Of a stretch of 64,000 bases of DNA, positions 53,007 through 60,983 are shown one piece after another. Location of the stretch: assembly GCF_028281305.1 (NCBI RefSeq), contig NZ_JANQKD010000008.1, forward strand, positions 1 to 64,000, read 5' to 3'. The notes beneath the pieces were generated by a model. That model did not search any database. It was not told where the DNA came from and saw only the letters and a program-made list of their open reading frames with translations. How positions within the stretch are numbered: position 1 is the stretch's first letter; each line of letters begins with the position of its first letter. The DNA comes from Pelagibius sp. Its GTDB lineage: Bacteria; Pseudomonadota; Alphaproteobacteria; Kiloniellales; Kiloniellaceae. Both the position numbers and the translations under genes were made by a program.

Positions 53007-56000
53007 CCGCCCGGGGGCGTGTACGGGCCGCTGCCGCCGCCTTTCTTCACCACCTGGAAGGTGCTGACCCTGCAAAACGGGCTGTAGGGATTGGAGCTTT
53101 CCCCCTCCTTGCAGGCCCGAAGCCTCCAGGTTCCGCTCTCAAGAGCATGGACGTTGAAGCTGGCACTGGCGCCGGTCATCTCCCCGGGCAGATGGGCCGA
53201 GGTGACCGCCTTCCACTTGCCGTTGTTCAGGCGCTTCGCCCACTGCAGCGTGTGGTCCTGACCAGACTCGACACCGCTCAGGCGGATGTTGCCATTGGTG
53301 GCGACGTTTCTGGGCGCCAGGATCTGGAACGGGAAGCTGACCTTGCCGACCGCCATCACAACGGGCGCCTTGCGGCACCGAAGAACCACAGGCCCCGACT
53401 TCGAGCCGACTTCTTGGCCGTTCTCGTTCAGGAGCCTGACGGTGAGCGGCCTCGTCTGCTGGGGTGCGACGGCGCCCGTGAAGGCAACACCGGTCCAGGA
53501 GACGTCGTAAGGCACGTTCACCGTGGCAAACACGGCAAGCCCCTGGGCAGCGACACTGAAAGGCACCGGATCGAGCGTCTCTGCGCCCACCTGCATCACG
53601 GCCGAGCCCGAGAAGGCAGAGCCCTGACCCGCAATCCGGGCCCTCAGGTTCACCTCCGAAGGGCACACCATGCCGTTGAGCTCGACCTCTTCGAGCATAC
53701 TCGGCTCGAAGACCTCCGATACCTTCGGCGCGAAGACAACCAAGCCCGGGGTCAAGACGGGCTGCTGCGGGACAGCGTCACCCTCCTGGCCGTTGCCGCC
53801 CTGCGGCGGGCCTGCCCAGTTCGGCTGCCGGCATTGAAGAGCCGCTGACCGCGAGTCCGAAGCGACTTCTTCGCCGTCCTCATCCAACAGCCTGACGCCG
53901 AACTGGATCGTCTGCTGGGGCGTGGCAACGCCGGTTATGGGAACGCCGGTCCAGGAGACCTCATAAGGCAACTTCACGGAGGCAAAGATGGCAAGCCCAT
54001 CGGCGCCGACGCTGAACGGCACCTCGCCGACCTGCTGGCCGTTCACCCGGACTGCGGCAGTGCCCGAAAAGGCGGAGCCTTGGCCGGTAATGCGGCCGCC
54101 CAGGTTCACCGCCACGGGGCAGATCCTGCCGTTGAGCTCGGCTTCTTCGACAACCTCCGGGTCCCAGAGCTCCGACACCTCCGGCGGCAAGGTAACCAGA
54201 TCGGGGATCAACACAGCCTCCACCGGCTCTTGCGCTGTGCGATGCGGCTTGCGGAAATCGCTGAACTTGCAGCCCTGCGTTTCACCGGCGGTGCAGACCT
54301 CCAGGCGCCAGAAACGCGACCCGGTCAGCGCCGCCATCGGGAAGCTCTGGCTGAGGCCCGACATGGTCGTGGGCAACTCGGCGGACTCGAAGACCTCGTA
54401 GACACCGCCGCTCCGGCGGAAGAACCGCAGGGTGTAGTTTTCACCGGGAACACCGCCCGACAGTAGGATTCCGTCATCGGCCTGGCCCGCACGGACCTGC
54501 CCCTTGGGCGACATGATGTCGAAGGCCGTGGGACGGCAGGATAGATCCTTTGTGACCCGCGATTGGGCCAGAATCTCGCCGTCGGGAGCGACAGCCACCA
54601 AGCTGTACTTGATGCTCTGGGTGGTCGGCGGCTTGTTCTCCCAGGACAGTTCATGGTCGACGTTGTAAACCTCGCCCTTGCCCGCTTCGAAGTCGTAAGG
54701 GGTTTCCAGAAGCGGCTGGCTGTCCGCGGCCACCCAGACCGTGCCGCTGGAACCATCCGACTGCGCGATGACGGTTCCGGTCAGACGCACGCGCCCGGGA
54801 CAGACCTGGTTCTCGTGCACAATCTCTTCCGTGACGGAAATCGCCTGGATCAGGCTCTCCGGCGGCTCGGGGATGCGGCAGGTAAAGGTTTCGCTGTGGG
54901 CCTTGGAGGCCACCTTCTCGCCGCTTTGGTTGTACACGTCGAGGGTCATTGCGACGATCCTCTGCGGCACCTGATCGCTGGCCGCAGCCGCCGCCTCGGT
55001 ACCGATGGAACCCTGCTGCCAGGAAACCTCGCCGGAGCGCAGGAGGGTATAGGTCTCCTCGCCCGAAATGCTGTAGTCCTCGTAGTCTCTCGGCGCGCCT
55101 TCAATGCCTATGGAAGCTCTGCCCGAGTAAGCGCCTTTGCCCTTGAGCTTGCCGGCGACCATATACTTCTCGGGACACATGAAGCCCTTGTGCAGGACCT
55201 CCGTCACCACGCCGACGCTCAGCTCAGGGACCGGCGGCACAGCGATCTCGACGGTTGTCGACCCGCCTTGGCAGTCCACCTCGTAATCGGCCCAGTCGGT
55301 CTGGAAGTTCTGGGCTTCGCCGATGATGCGGACTTTGCCGTTGGTCCCGTTCTCCAGCTCTATCGGAAAGACGTGTTCGAAGCTGGCCGTCTTGCCGCCA
55401 CCCGTCTTGACACTCTTCACAGCGCTCTTCGGGCCGCTGCTGTCGTGGTAGCGGAACGTAACGTCGGTGTTCGGGTCGAGGGAGGTGACACTTCCGTTCA
55501 GACGAAGCTCGCAGGTGCCCCCGACCATGGCAGTCTGGACCACCTCGGCCTCCAGGCTGGCGTCAGTGACAGCGAACTCAGGGGAAGCCTGGCAGGTAAC
55601 GTCAACAGTTCGGATCGCCGCGACCTCCTGCGGAATAGGCACTCCGGACGGGCCGGACATCTCGTAGTCCAGCGATGACTGCACATGGATCTGGATCGTG
55701 CGGTGCTGGCCGAAGATCTGCCGGTTGCCCATTCCTTCCCCGCGCCTGAGCCCGGCGTGCAGATTGCAGGCCTCGACGGCAAAGTCGGCATAGGCCTGCT
55801 TGCTGATCGTAAAGGGAAAGCTCTCCTTCACACTGGAGGGACGCGGAATGGAGTAGCTCTTGGACTGACCGCTCTCTTCAAAGCCCGTAAAGTTCTCGAT
55901 CTTTGCATTCTGAGAGCCGGCCGCAGGTTGGACCACGACCGCAAGGAGCGGATGGGCACTCCAATCCTTGATGCCCCCCAAGACGCCGGCGTCCAGGTCG

Positions 56001-56245
56001 ACTTCGATTGTGCCGTTGATGGCGTAGCTTTGACTGGCGACGACGCCGATGTAGTTCGAGCCATCGCTTGCCACGACAATCGGCAGGCTGCTCACCCAGG
56101 TGACTTTGCTGTCTGCCTTGTCGGCGGCAGAGGCCGGTGCGGCCACCGCAAGAGCGGCGCCGAAGATCGTGACGGTCAGCAGAGCGCGGCGGGCAAACGG
56201 CTTGGACAGACAGCCGGCACCGCCGAGAGAATTCATGAGACGCAT
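52955..56245 (-). CDS. Array member 2: exported multi-module protein, a head-to-tail fusion (1096 residues)
   Basis: Signal peptide to about Ala40. N-terminal domain with Cys160/Cys218 and GMGNRQIFGQHRTIQIHV; second domain with Cys245/Cys325. Two Cys-Pro modules follow (357-456, 482-570), then a complete C-terminal-type module (about 575-665; FDIMSPKGQVRAG to LEVCTAGETQGCKFSDF). The chain continues with two more Cys-Pro modules (709-805, 861-957), near copies of each other (LNGRICPVAVNL and LNGMVCPSEVNL), and a second C-terminal module (972-1065; Cys1045/Cys1058). The tail is KKPEIMLITPGAINTN. An internal C-terminal module shows that two family genes were fused. The start is MRLMNSLGG after CGGAGAC. 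Function is unknown. Confidence 0.75.
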   Translation of the reverse strand: MRLMNSLGGAGCLSKPFARRALLTVTIFGAALAVAAPASAADKADSKVTWVSSLPIVVASDGSNYIGVVASQSYAINGTIEVDLDAGVLGGIKDWSAHPLLAVVVQPAAGSQNAKIENFTGFEESGQSKSYSIPRPSSVKESFPFTISKQAYADFAVEACNLHAGLRRGEGMGNRQIFGQHRTIQIHVQSSLDYEMSGPSGVPIPQEVAAIRTVDVTCQASPEFAVTDASLEAEVVQTAMVGGTCELRLNGSVTSLDPNTDVTFRYHDSSGPKSAVKSVKTGGGKTASFEHVFPIELENGTNGKVRIIGEAQNFQTDWADYEVDCQGGSTTVEIAVPPVPELSVGVVTEVLHKGFMCPEKYMVAGKLKGKGAYSGRASIGIEGAPRDYEDYSISGEETYTLLRSGEVSWQQGSIGTEAAAAASDQVPQRIVAMTLDVYNQSGEKVASKAHSETFTCRIPEPPESLIQAISVTEEIVHENQVCPGRVRLTGTVIAQSDGSSGTVWVAADSQPLLETPYDFEAGKGEVYNVDHELSWENKPPTTQSIKYSLVAVAPDGEILAQSRVTKDLSCRPTAFDIMSPKGQVRAGQADDGILLSGGVPGENYTLRFFRRSGGVYEVFESAELPTTMSGLSQSFPMAALTGSRFWRLEVCTAGETQGCKFSDFRKPHRTAQEPVEAVLIPDLVTLPPEVSELWDPEVVEEAELNGRICPVAVNLGGRITGQGSAFSGTAAVRVNGQQVGEVPFSVGADGLAIFASVKLPYEVSWTGVPITGVATPQQTIQFGVRLLDEDGEEVASDSRSAALQCRQPNWAGPPQGGNGQEGDAVPQQPVLTPGLVVFAPKVSEVFEPSMLEEVELNGMVCPSEVNLRARIAGQGSAFSGSAVMQVGAETLDPVPFSVAAQGLAVFATVNVPYDVSWTGVAFTGAVAPQQTRPLTVRLLNENGQEVGSKSGPVVLRCRKAPVVMAVGKVSFPFQILAPRNVATNGNIRLSGVESGQDHTLQWAKRLNNGKWKAVTSAHLPGEMTGASASFNVHALESGTWRLRACKEGESSNPYSPFCRVSTFQVVKKGGGSGPYTPPGGKKPEIMLITPGAINTN

Positions 56246-56479
56246 GGCCCAGTCTCCGTATCGGTTCGTTTGCGTTCTTCGGGCCGGCGGTGTGGCCATC
56301 CCCCATGGGTCGCCAGGAGGAAAAAGAGGGTTCAATCAAAACCTTGCATTGTGGACAAAGCTCACCGTAGTGCGGTGCGACAGCGTCATTGGTCGGCGCC
56401 GACAACGACCGGCCGAGGCCCATCCGGGCCGCGGGCAGAGTTTCGCCAGCCGTGGGTTACAGCCTGGGCGCATCAAGAG

Positions 56480-56496
56480 GAACCTGCGAAACCGCA
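56480..56496. repeat. 17-bp dispersed motif, copy 4
   Basis: GAACCTGCGAAACCGCA matches copy 1 at 15 of 17 positions. It lies about 235 bases upstream of array member 2. Confidence 0.55.
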
Positions 56497-56712
56497 CTAC
56501 CACCATGCGGCTTCACAAGCTCAACAGATCAACACTCTCGTTCTGGCCGCGATGTTTAGGAAAAATACCCCATGCCTCAGCACAGACGACCGGCGACGCG
56601 GCGCCTAGCCTCGCGTTGACGGGCCCGGTCTGAGGCCCCGTGAGGCTTGGCCCGCGGCGGCCTGCTATCCGTGGCCGGAGAATTGCCGAATCAGTGGGAG
56701 CCGAAAGAAACG

Positions 56713-56746
56713 AAGGGCGGCCGCGCCCCCCGGCCCGGCCGCCCTT
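56713..56746 (-). terminator. Hairpin terminator downstream of the orphan tail and array member 3
   Basis: AAGGGCGGCCG (56713-56723) and CGGCCGCCCTT (56736-56746) are perfect 11-bp arms. On the minus strand CGTTTCTTTCGG follows. It lies about 80 bases past the stop of the orphan tail sequence (56825). Confidence 0.75.
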
Positions 56747-56824
56747 GCCCCAAGTCTGGCAAGCAATGAGGCTTCACATGATCGGACAGAGTCGCAAAGG
56801 GCTTCCGTCCGATCATGATCCGCT

Positions 56825-57037
56825 TCAGTCGCCCAGGCCCTGCATGATGAAGACCTTGGCCTCCGGTTTCTTGCCGGGACCCTTCCCTTTGCTGCCGGCG
56901 CCGGTCAGCGGGACCCGGAAGGCCGTGGATACCGCCTCTCCATCAGGCGTCAAGCTGACCGGCCGCGGCGACTGGCTGGGCCTGCAGCCGCCACGACCGG
57001 CGCCTTGCCGGGCCTTAGAGAAAGACCCGGTAGACCC
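56825..57037 (-). pseudogene. Orphan C-terminal tail of an array-family gene
   Basis: Directly after the TGA of array member 3, and in the same frame, 70 sense codons follow before the next stop at 56825. The last part reads GKKPEAKVFIMQGLGD, closely matching the family tails (GKKPEIMLITPG in members 1 and 2, GEAKVFILPGQGG in member 3). The remainder is proline/glycine/serine-rich with one cysteine. It is most simply the 3' remnant of a deleted or truncated family gene, left next to member 3. Translation by read-through of the TGA cannot be excluded from sequence. Confidence 0.6.
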
Positions 57038-60000
57038 TCAACCGCCCTGGCCCGGCAGGATGAAGACCTTGGCTTCACCCAGCGTACCGGGCGCCGCCGG
57101 CTTGCCTGCGGCCCCGATCCGCGCGATGCGGAAATCCGAGGTCTTGCAAGCCGTCTTGGCCCCCTTGCTGGCTGGGCTGCCGGCCGGGCAGACCTCGATA
57201 CGCCAGTCGCGGCCGCCGCTCAGGGCCTTCAGATTGAAGGTCGCCGTGCGGCCCGTCATCTGCCGGGGAAGCTGGGCGGACCGCAGCGACCGGTAGCCGC
57301 CTTCGGTCTTGCGATAGAAGCGCAGATCGTACTTGGCGTTGGCCGGGCCACCGGAAAGCTGAATCTGCCCCTGGCGAACCCGGCCCTTCGGCGCCTGGAT
57401 CGCGAAGGCCGGCCCGGTCTGCAGCGCAAACTGCCCTGTTGCGGCAGGCGTCCGCCCCTGCTGCGCCTGGGTCGACTTCGCACCGCCAGAGGACAGACCG
57501 CTGACGACACGGCGGCCATCGCGATAAGACTGGCACTCGAAGGTCCTCAATTCCTGCATAAGACCGACCTGCTCACCGAGAGCATTGTGCACGAGCATGG
57601 CGAAAGCCATATCCTGCTCGGTCGCCGTTTCGACGTCCCAATGCAAGTCATACTTGCCGACGAAATTCTGCGTCTCGTCATCCTCGAAGCTGAAGGGTTT
57701 CTCAAGGATCTCGTCGCCGGCAGCCTCCATCGTGATCGTCCCGGAAGCCTTACCGCGGCCTTCCACACGGCCGATGACCGAGACGGCTGCGGGGCAGACC
57801 AGGTCCCGATACTGAACTTCCTTGTTGACCACGAAGATAAGCTTCTTGGGCTTTGGCGGCAGAACGCTGACCATACCATCAGGCGCACCGTCGACCTGGC
57901 TGCCCGGCGTGTACTTACGGCACTCGAAAGTCTGCCCCTTGGTCAGGCTATCCACTTCGACGCCTTCCGCATTGTAAAGGCGCAGGGCAAGGCTGACATT
58001 GTTTTGGACAGGGTCCTGAACGTTCGCCCAGTTGAGATCGTGTTCGCCCGCGATCGACATTGTTTGACCGTCCTCGATGCTGTACGGCATCTCCGCCTTG
58101 GCCACGCCGTTGGCGGTAAGGACCGCAGTGCCAGAGGCAATGCCCTGCCCCTTGAAGACGCCTCCAATGCTGATCCTCGCCGGGCAGATGTGACCCTGGA
58201 GGAAGACTTCATCGGCCTTGGCAACGGCCGCCAGACCGGTCGCTTTCGGCGGGTCGAAGCTGATGGCAAGGTTTGCAACAGTCACAGCCTTGCAGCTCAC
58301 CTCCAGCGACCGCTCGACCGACGCTACGGTACCGCCGGTTTTCACGACCCGGAAGGAAAGGTCCATCGTCTGCTTGGGCGGCGCATCGCCGTTCTGAGGC
58401 ACGTTGCTCCATCGCACCTCGGGCTCGAAGTCGAGTGCTAGGTTCTCATTCTCCGTGACGGCGAAGTTGAACTCCTTCACCTGCGACTGGGATTCGGCCA
58501 GGGACTGCTCCTGCTTGACGACAAAGACCGCGCGTCCGTTGAAGTCGTCCTGACCCCGGATTCTGCCTCTTAGAACAACCCGCTCCGGGCAGATGTAGCC
58601 CTGGTACAGCCTTCTCTCCCCGGTCCTCATGGAGAGCGACAGAACCGGCGGTGTCGGGTCGTTGGAAACAAACTGGTCGGGTTTGTCAGCCTCGACGCAA
58701 CTGACGGTCTGTGTCTTCGTCAGAACGTCGACCGGCTCGCCATTTGCATTTTGCAGAACGAGACCAACGTCGATGTCCTGCTGCAGCGGCCCATCGATAC
58801 CCGCCCAGGAAAGACTTTGCACATAGTCGACGGCCTTTGATTCCTTGTCGTCGATGTTAAAGGCTCTCTCCACCCGCATTACGTTGTTCACTGTCAGGAC
58901 AGCAGTGCCGGAGGCAGAGCCGCGGCCCTTGAAAACACCTATTATCTTTGCTTCCGCCGGGCAAACGTGGCCCCGATAAACGCCCTTCTTGGCGGTCGCC
59001 GCCACCTCCAGGTGGACCACCTCCGGCGGCAGCAGAGTGGCAAAATCATTGGTTACGCAGTTGACCTCATAGTCCTTCCAATCCGATTTGGTGTCTTCCC
59101 CCTCGATCACCATTCGGACCTGGCCGGTCTGAACCCCAGTCCCCGACAGCCGGTAAGTGTAGGCCTTTTGGTGAAGAGCATTCCCCGGTGTCACCACGGT
59201 ATGGACTTCGCTTTTCTGACCGTTTCCTTTCTCAAAGCGGAAACTCACTTCGGTGTTCGGCGCTACCGTCCGGATAGTGGCGACCATCGAAACTGAGCAG
59301 ACAGCGGCGGTGTCATTGCCGACGACCTTCAGATTGGCGATGTCCACATTCGTTTGGGGCGTCACCAGCGAAGCCGACTGCGCGCAGATGATGGTGACAG
59401 GTGAGATGAATTTCGGGCCAAGCGGTATCGCTGGATCGGCAAGGACAACTCCAGCCAAGCCGCTGAACTCATAGGTATGATCGGCAACGGCCTTAACGTC
59501 GATCTGGTGATCCTGCGCGAAGATCTCCTTGTTGGTCATACCATTGTTCTGCCGCAAGTGAGCGGCTTTGTCGTTACAGGCCTGCAGTGCGAAGTCTTTG
59601 TAGGTGGAGCGGGGAATGGAGAAAGGAAACTCGCCTTCCACCAACTTGGGCCGCTCGCCAATGCCATAGCTCGCAGACTGGCCGATAGACGGGAACTGAG
59701 TCTTGGTATCCGTTTCCTCGATCCACAGAGACGCCCAAACATGCCAGGACAACACGTGTCCGGATCCGCCGGGATCCAAGTGCATGAAGATGTCGCCGGT
59801 GATGGGGGGAGCGGAGGCCAAAACGGTCGTGTAGGCTTCTCCATCACCCAAGACCCGGATGACCGCGGGATCCTGGTACTTCACGTAGGAATACGCGGAG
59901 TCGACGGCCAAGGCCGGTCCGGATGCGGAAATGGCCGTCGTCAGCGCGGCGGCAGCCAGCACCCCGCGCCGGAAAGCGCCCCAGCGGGCAAACCGGGGGG

Positions 60001-60049
60001 CAGCACAGGTTTTTCGGCGAGGGATGCCGGAGCTCTCGCGACTGGACAT
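57038..60049 (-). CDS. Array member 3: exported multi-module protein (1003 residues)
   Basis: Signal peptide to about Ala48 (FRRGVLAAAALTTAISASGP). N-terminal domain with Cys158/Cys222 and GMTNKEIFAQDHQIDVKAV; second domain with Cys251/Cys331. Four Cys-Pro modules: 363-451, 487-586, 622-710 and 752-839; the first and third are the most alike (VFKGRGSASGTAVLT and VFKGQGIASGTAVLT). C-terminal module 882-975 (Cys954/Cys968; YDLRFYRKTEGGYRSLRSAQ, WRIEVCPAG). Tail GEAKVFILPGQGG. All mature cysteines fall in module pairs. The start at 60049 has GGAAG upstream. A family tail remnant continues in frame past the stop. Function unknown. Confidence 0.75.
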   Translation of the reverse strand: MSSRESSGIPRRKTCAAPRFARWGAFRRGVLAAAALTTAISASGPALAVDSAYSYVKYQDPAVIRVLGDGEAYTTVLASAPPITGDIFMHLDPGGSGHVLSWHVWASLWIEETDTKTQFPSIGQSASYGIGERPKLVEGEFPFSIPRSTYKDFALQACNDKAAHLRQNNGMTNKEIFAQDHQIDVKAVADHTYEFSGLAGVVLADPAIPLGPKFISPVTIICAQSASLVTPQTNVDIANLKVVGNDTAAVCSVSMVATIRTVAPNTEVSFRFEKGNGQKSEVHTVVTPGNALHQKAYTYRLSGTGVQTGQVRMVIEGEDTKSDWKDYEVNCVTNDFATLLPPEVVHLEVAATAKKGVYRGHVCPAEAKIIGVFKGRGSASGTAVLTVNNVMRVERAFNIDDKESKAVDYVQSLSWAGIDGPLQQDIDVGLVLQNANGEPVDVLTKTQTVSCVEADKPDQFVSNDPTPPVLSLSMRTGERRLYQGYICPERVVLRGRIRGQDDFNGRAVFVVKQEQSLAESQSQVKEFNFAVTENENLALDFEPEVRWSNVPQNGDAPPKQTMDLSFRVVKTGGTVASVERSLEVSCKAVTVANLAISFDPPKATGLAAVAKADEVFLQGHICPARISIGGVFKGQGIASGTAVLTANGVAKAEMPYSIEDGQTMSIAGEHDLNWANVQDPVQNNVSLALRLYNAEGVEVDSLTKGQTFECRKYTPGSQVDGAPDGMVSVLPPKPKKLIFVVNKEVQYRDLVCPAAVSVIGRVEGRGKASGTITMEAAGDEILEKPFSFEDDETQNFVGKYDLHWDVETATEQDMAFAMLVHNALGEQVGLMQELRTFECQSYRDGRRVVSGLSSGGAKSTQAQQGRTPAATGQFALQTGPAFAIQAPKGRVRQGQIQLSGGPANAKYDLRFYRKTEGGYRSLRSAQLPRQMTGRTATFNLKALSGGRDWRIEVCPAGSPASKGAKTACKTSDFRIARIGAAGKPAAPGTLGEAKVFILPGQGG

Positions 60050-60220
60050 GATTTCTTCCTTCTCAATCGGCAAATAGAAATTGCTGCCCGATGCGGCAGA
60101 GTTTCGCGTTGGTCGCCGGAGGAAGCGCTTGGGTTTAAGGCACAGCGGTTCTGTGCAAGACCCCGTTCGACCGTCCCACATCGGCGGGAGGGCTGGGATA
60201 CAGCCACGCGGCGTAAGGGT

Positions 60221-60237
60221 GAACCCGAGAAACCGCA
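60221..60237. repeat. 17-bp dispersed motif, copy 2
   Basis: GAACCCGAGAAACCGCA, identical to copy 1 at 45478-45494. It lies about 170 bases upstream of array member 3. Confidence 0.8.
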
Positions 60238-60337
60238 TAAGCACGATGGGATTTTGCCGGATCGCGCAATCAAGCTATTGATATATCTGGATTTTTGTAG
60301 ACTCAGAGGTAGAATCCGGCCCCCGGCGAAGGGAAAG

Positions 60338-60372
60338 CGGGCGGCCGCCGTCTCACCCACGGCAGCCGCCCG
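60338..60372 (-). terminator. Orphan hairpin terminator in the array gap (left)
   Basis: CGGGCGGC (60338-60345) and GCCGCCCG (60365-60372) with further inner pairing (CGCCGT/ACGGC). On the minus strand CTTTCCCTTC follows. No gene on the minus strand ends just before it. Confidence 0.6.
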
Positions 60373-60531
60373 CCCCGTGCAGCCGGGCCTCTTTTCGGGG
60401 GCCGGCCGCCGGTTCTCTTGCCCCGTTGTCGGCCAGAGCACGAAGCTCCTCGCGCCTCAGGTGCGTGCTTCCGAGTCTTCTCGATCAGATTGCGGAGCGC
60501 AGACCGCTATAAAGGCGACCCGAAACAGAGA

Positions 60532-60564
60532 CGGGCGGCTACAATCACCGCCGGTAGCCGCCCG
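60532..60564 (-). terminator. Orphan hairpin terminator in the array gap (middle)
   Basis: CGGGCGGCTAC (60532-60542) and GTAGCCGCCCG (60554-60564) are perfect 11-bp arms, followed on the minus strand by TCTCTGTTTC. The hairpin and about 25 bases before it (GCAATTGGTCTGC) closely match the terminator at 63324-63360 (GCAATTGATCTGC before it). Confidence 0.7.
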
Positions 60565-60713
60565 CCTACGAGTGCAGAGCAGACCAATTGCTCAAAACCT
60601 GCCCTTCGGCTAAACTCAGCGTCAGGGCGGGTGCGATCCGTGAAGATGCCATGTGGGCGGCCCTCCGCGGTGTGCACTCGCCCCAACCAGATACTGATCC
60701 GCCCGCCTCCCGT

Positions 60714-60730
60714 GAACCCGTGAAACCGCA
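60714..60730. repeat. 17-bp dispersed motif, copy 3
   Basis: GAACCCGTGAAACCGCA, 16 of 17 identical to copy 1. It lies between two terminators with no gene downstream on the minus strand before the next terminator. Confidence 0.65.
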
Positions 60731-60885
60731 GGACCGCCATGCAAGTTCGCATGAACCTTTGGGGACGGCCATAGGGGGGTCACCCATAAGGGGTAGGTGG
60801 AGGGATGAGGCAGGCCCGGCGCCGCCACACCGCGACACGGTTTCCGGATGGGATGCCAGCGAAGTTGCCAGCCACAACGCAAGAA

Positions 60886-60915
60886 CGGGCGGCAGCCTGT
60901 GATGGCTGCCGCCCG
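60886..60915 (-). terminator. Hairpin terminator after array member 4
   Basis: CGGGCGGCAGCC (60886-60897) and GGCTGCCGCCCG (60904-60915) are perfect 12-bp arms with a 6-base loop, followed on the minus strand by TTCTTGCGTT. It lies 68 bases past the stop of the 719-residue gene. Confidence 0.8.
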
Positions 60916-60983
60916 TCCCCCGTGTCTCCCGCTCCCTTAGGTCCCCTACTCCCTGCGGGTGCGGGAGACAACGCCCAGGCCGG

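Larger units (their letters stand above)
56246..56824. other. Interval upstream of array member 2
   Basis: The leader next to the start (56246-56312) resembles the leader of array member 1 (both have GGCCACACCGCC / GGCCATACCGCC and CGGAGAC). Further right are a copy of the 17-bp motif (56480-56496) and a hairpin terminator (56713-56746). No gene is evident. This is probably the promoter region of array member 2. Confidence 0.5.
60050..60983. other. Gene-free interval of 934 bases between array members 3 and 4
   Basis: No frame here resembles the family or any protein I know. The interval holds three hairpin terminators in minus orientation (60338-60372, 60532-60564, 60886-60915) and two copies of the 17-bp motif (60221-60237, 60714-60730). 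One terminator serves member 4; the other two have no gene in front of them. This is what loss of one or two family genes would leave. Confidence 0.55.

Noticed and set aside
57038..57040. Selenocysteine at the TGA of array member 3
   Set aside because: The codons before the TGA already form a complete family tail, no selenocysteine insertion hairpin is evident right after it, and the downstream tail looks like a remnant.
56640..57296. A 218-codon plus-strand frame
   Set aside because: It is antisense to the orphan tail and the end of array member 3 and is rich in proline and arginine without a domain.
60507..60882. Short minus-strand frames in the array gap as further family members
   Set aside because: Their translations have none of the family cysteine or tail patterns and they run across the terminator hairpin.
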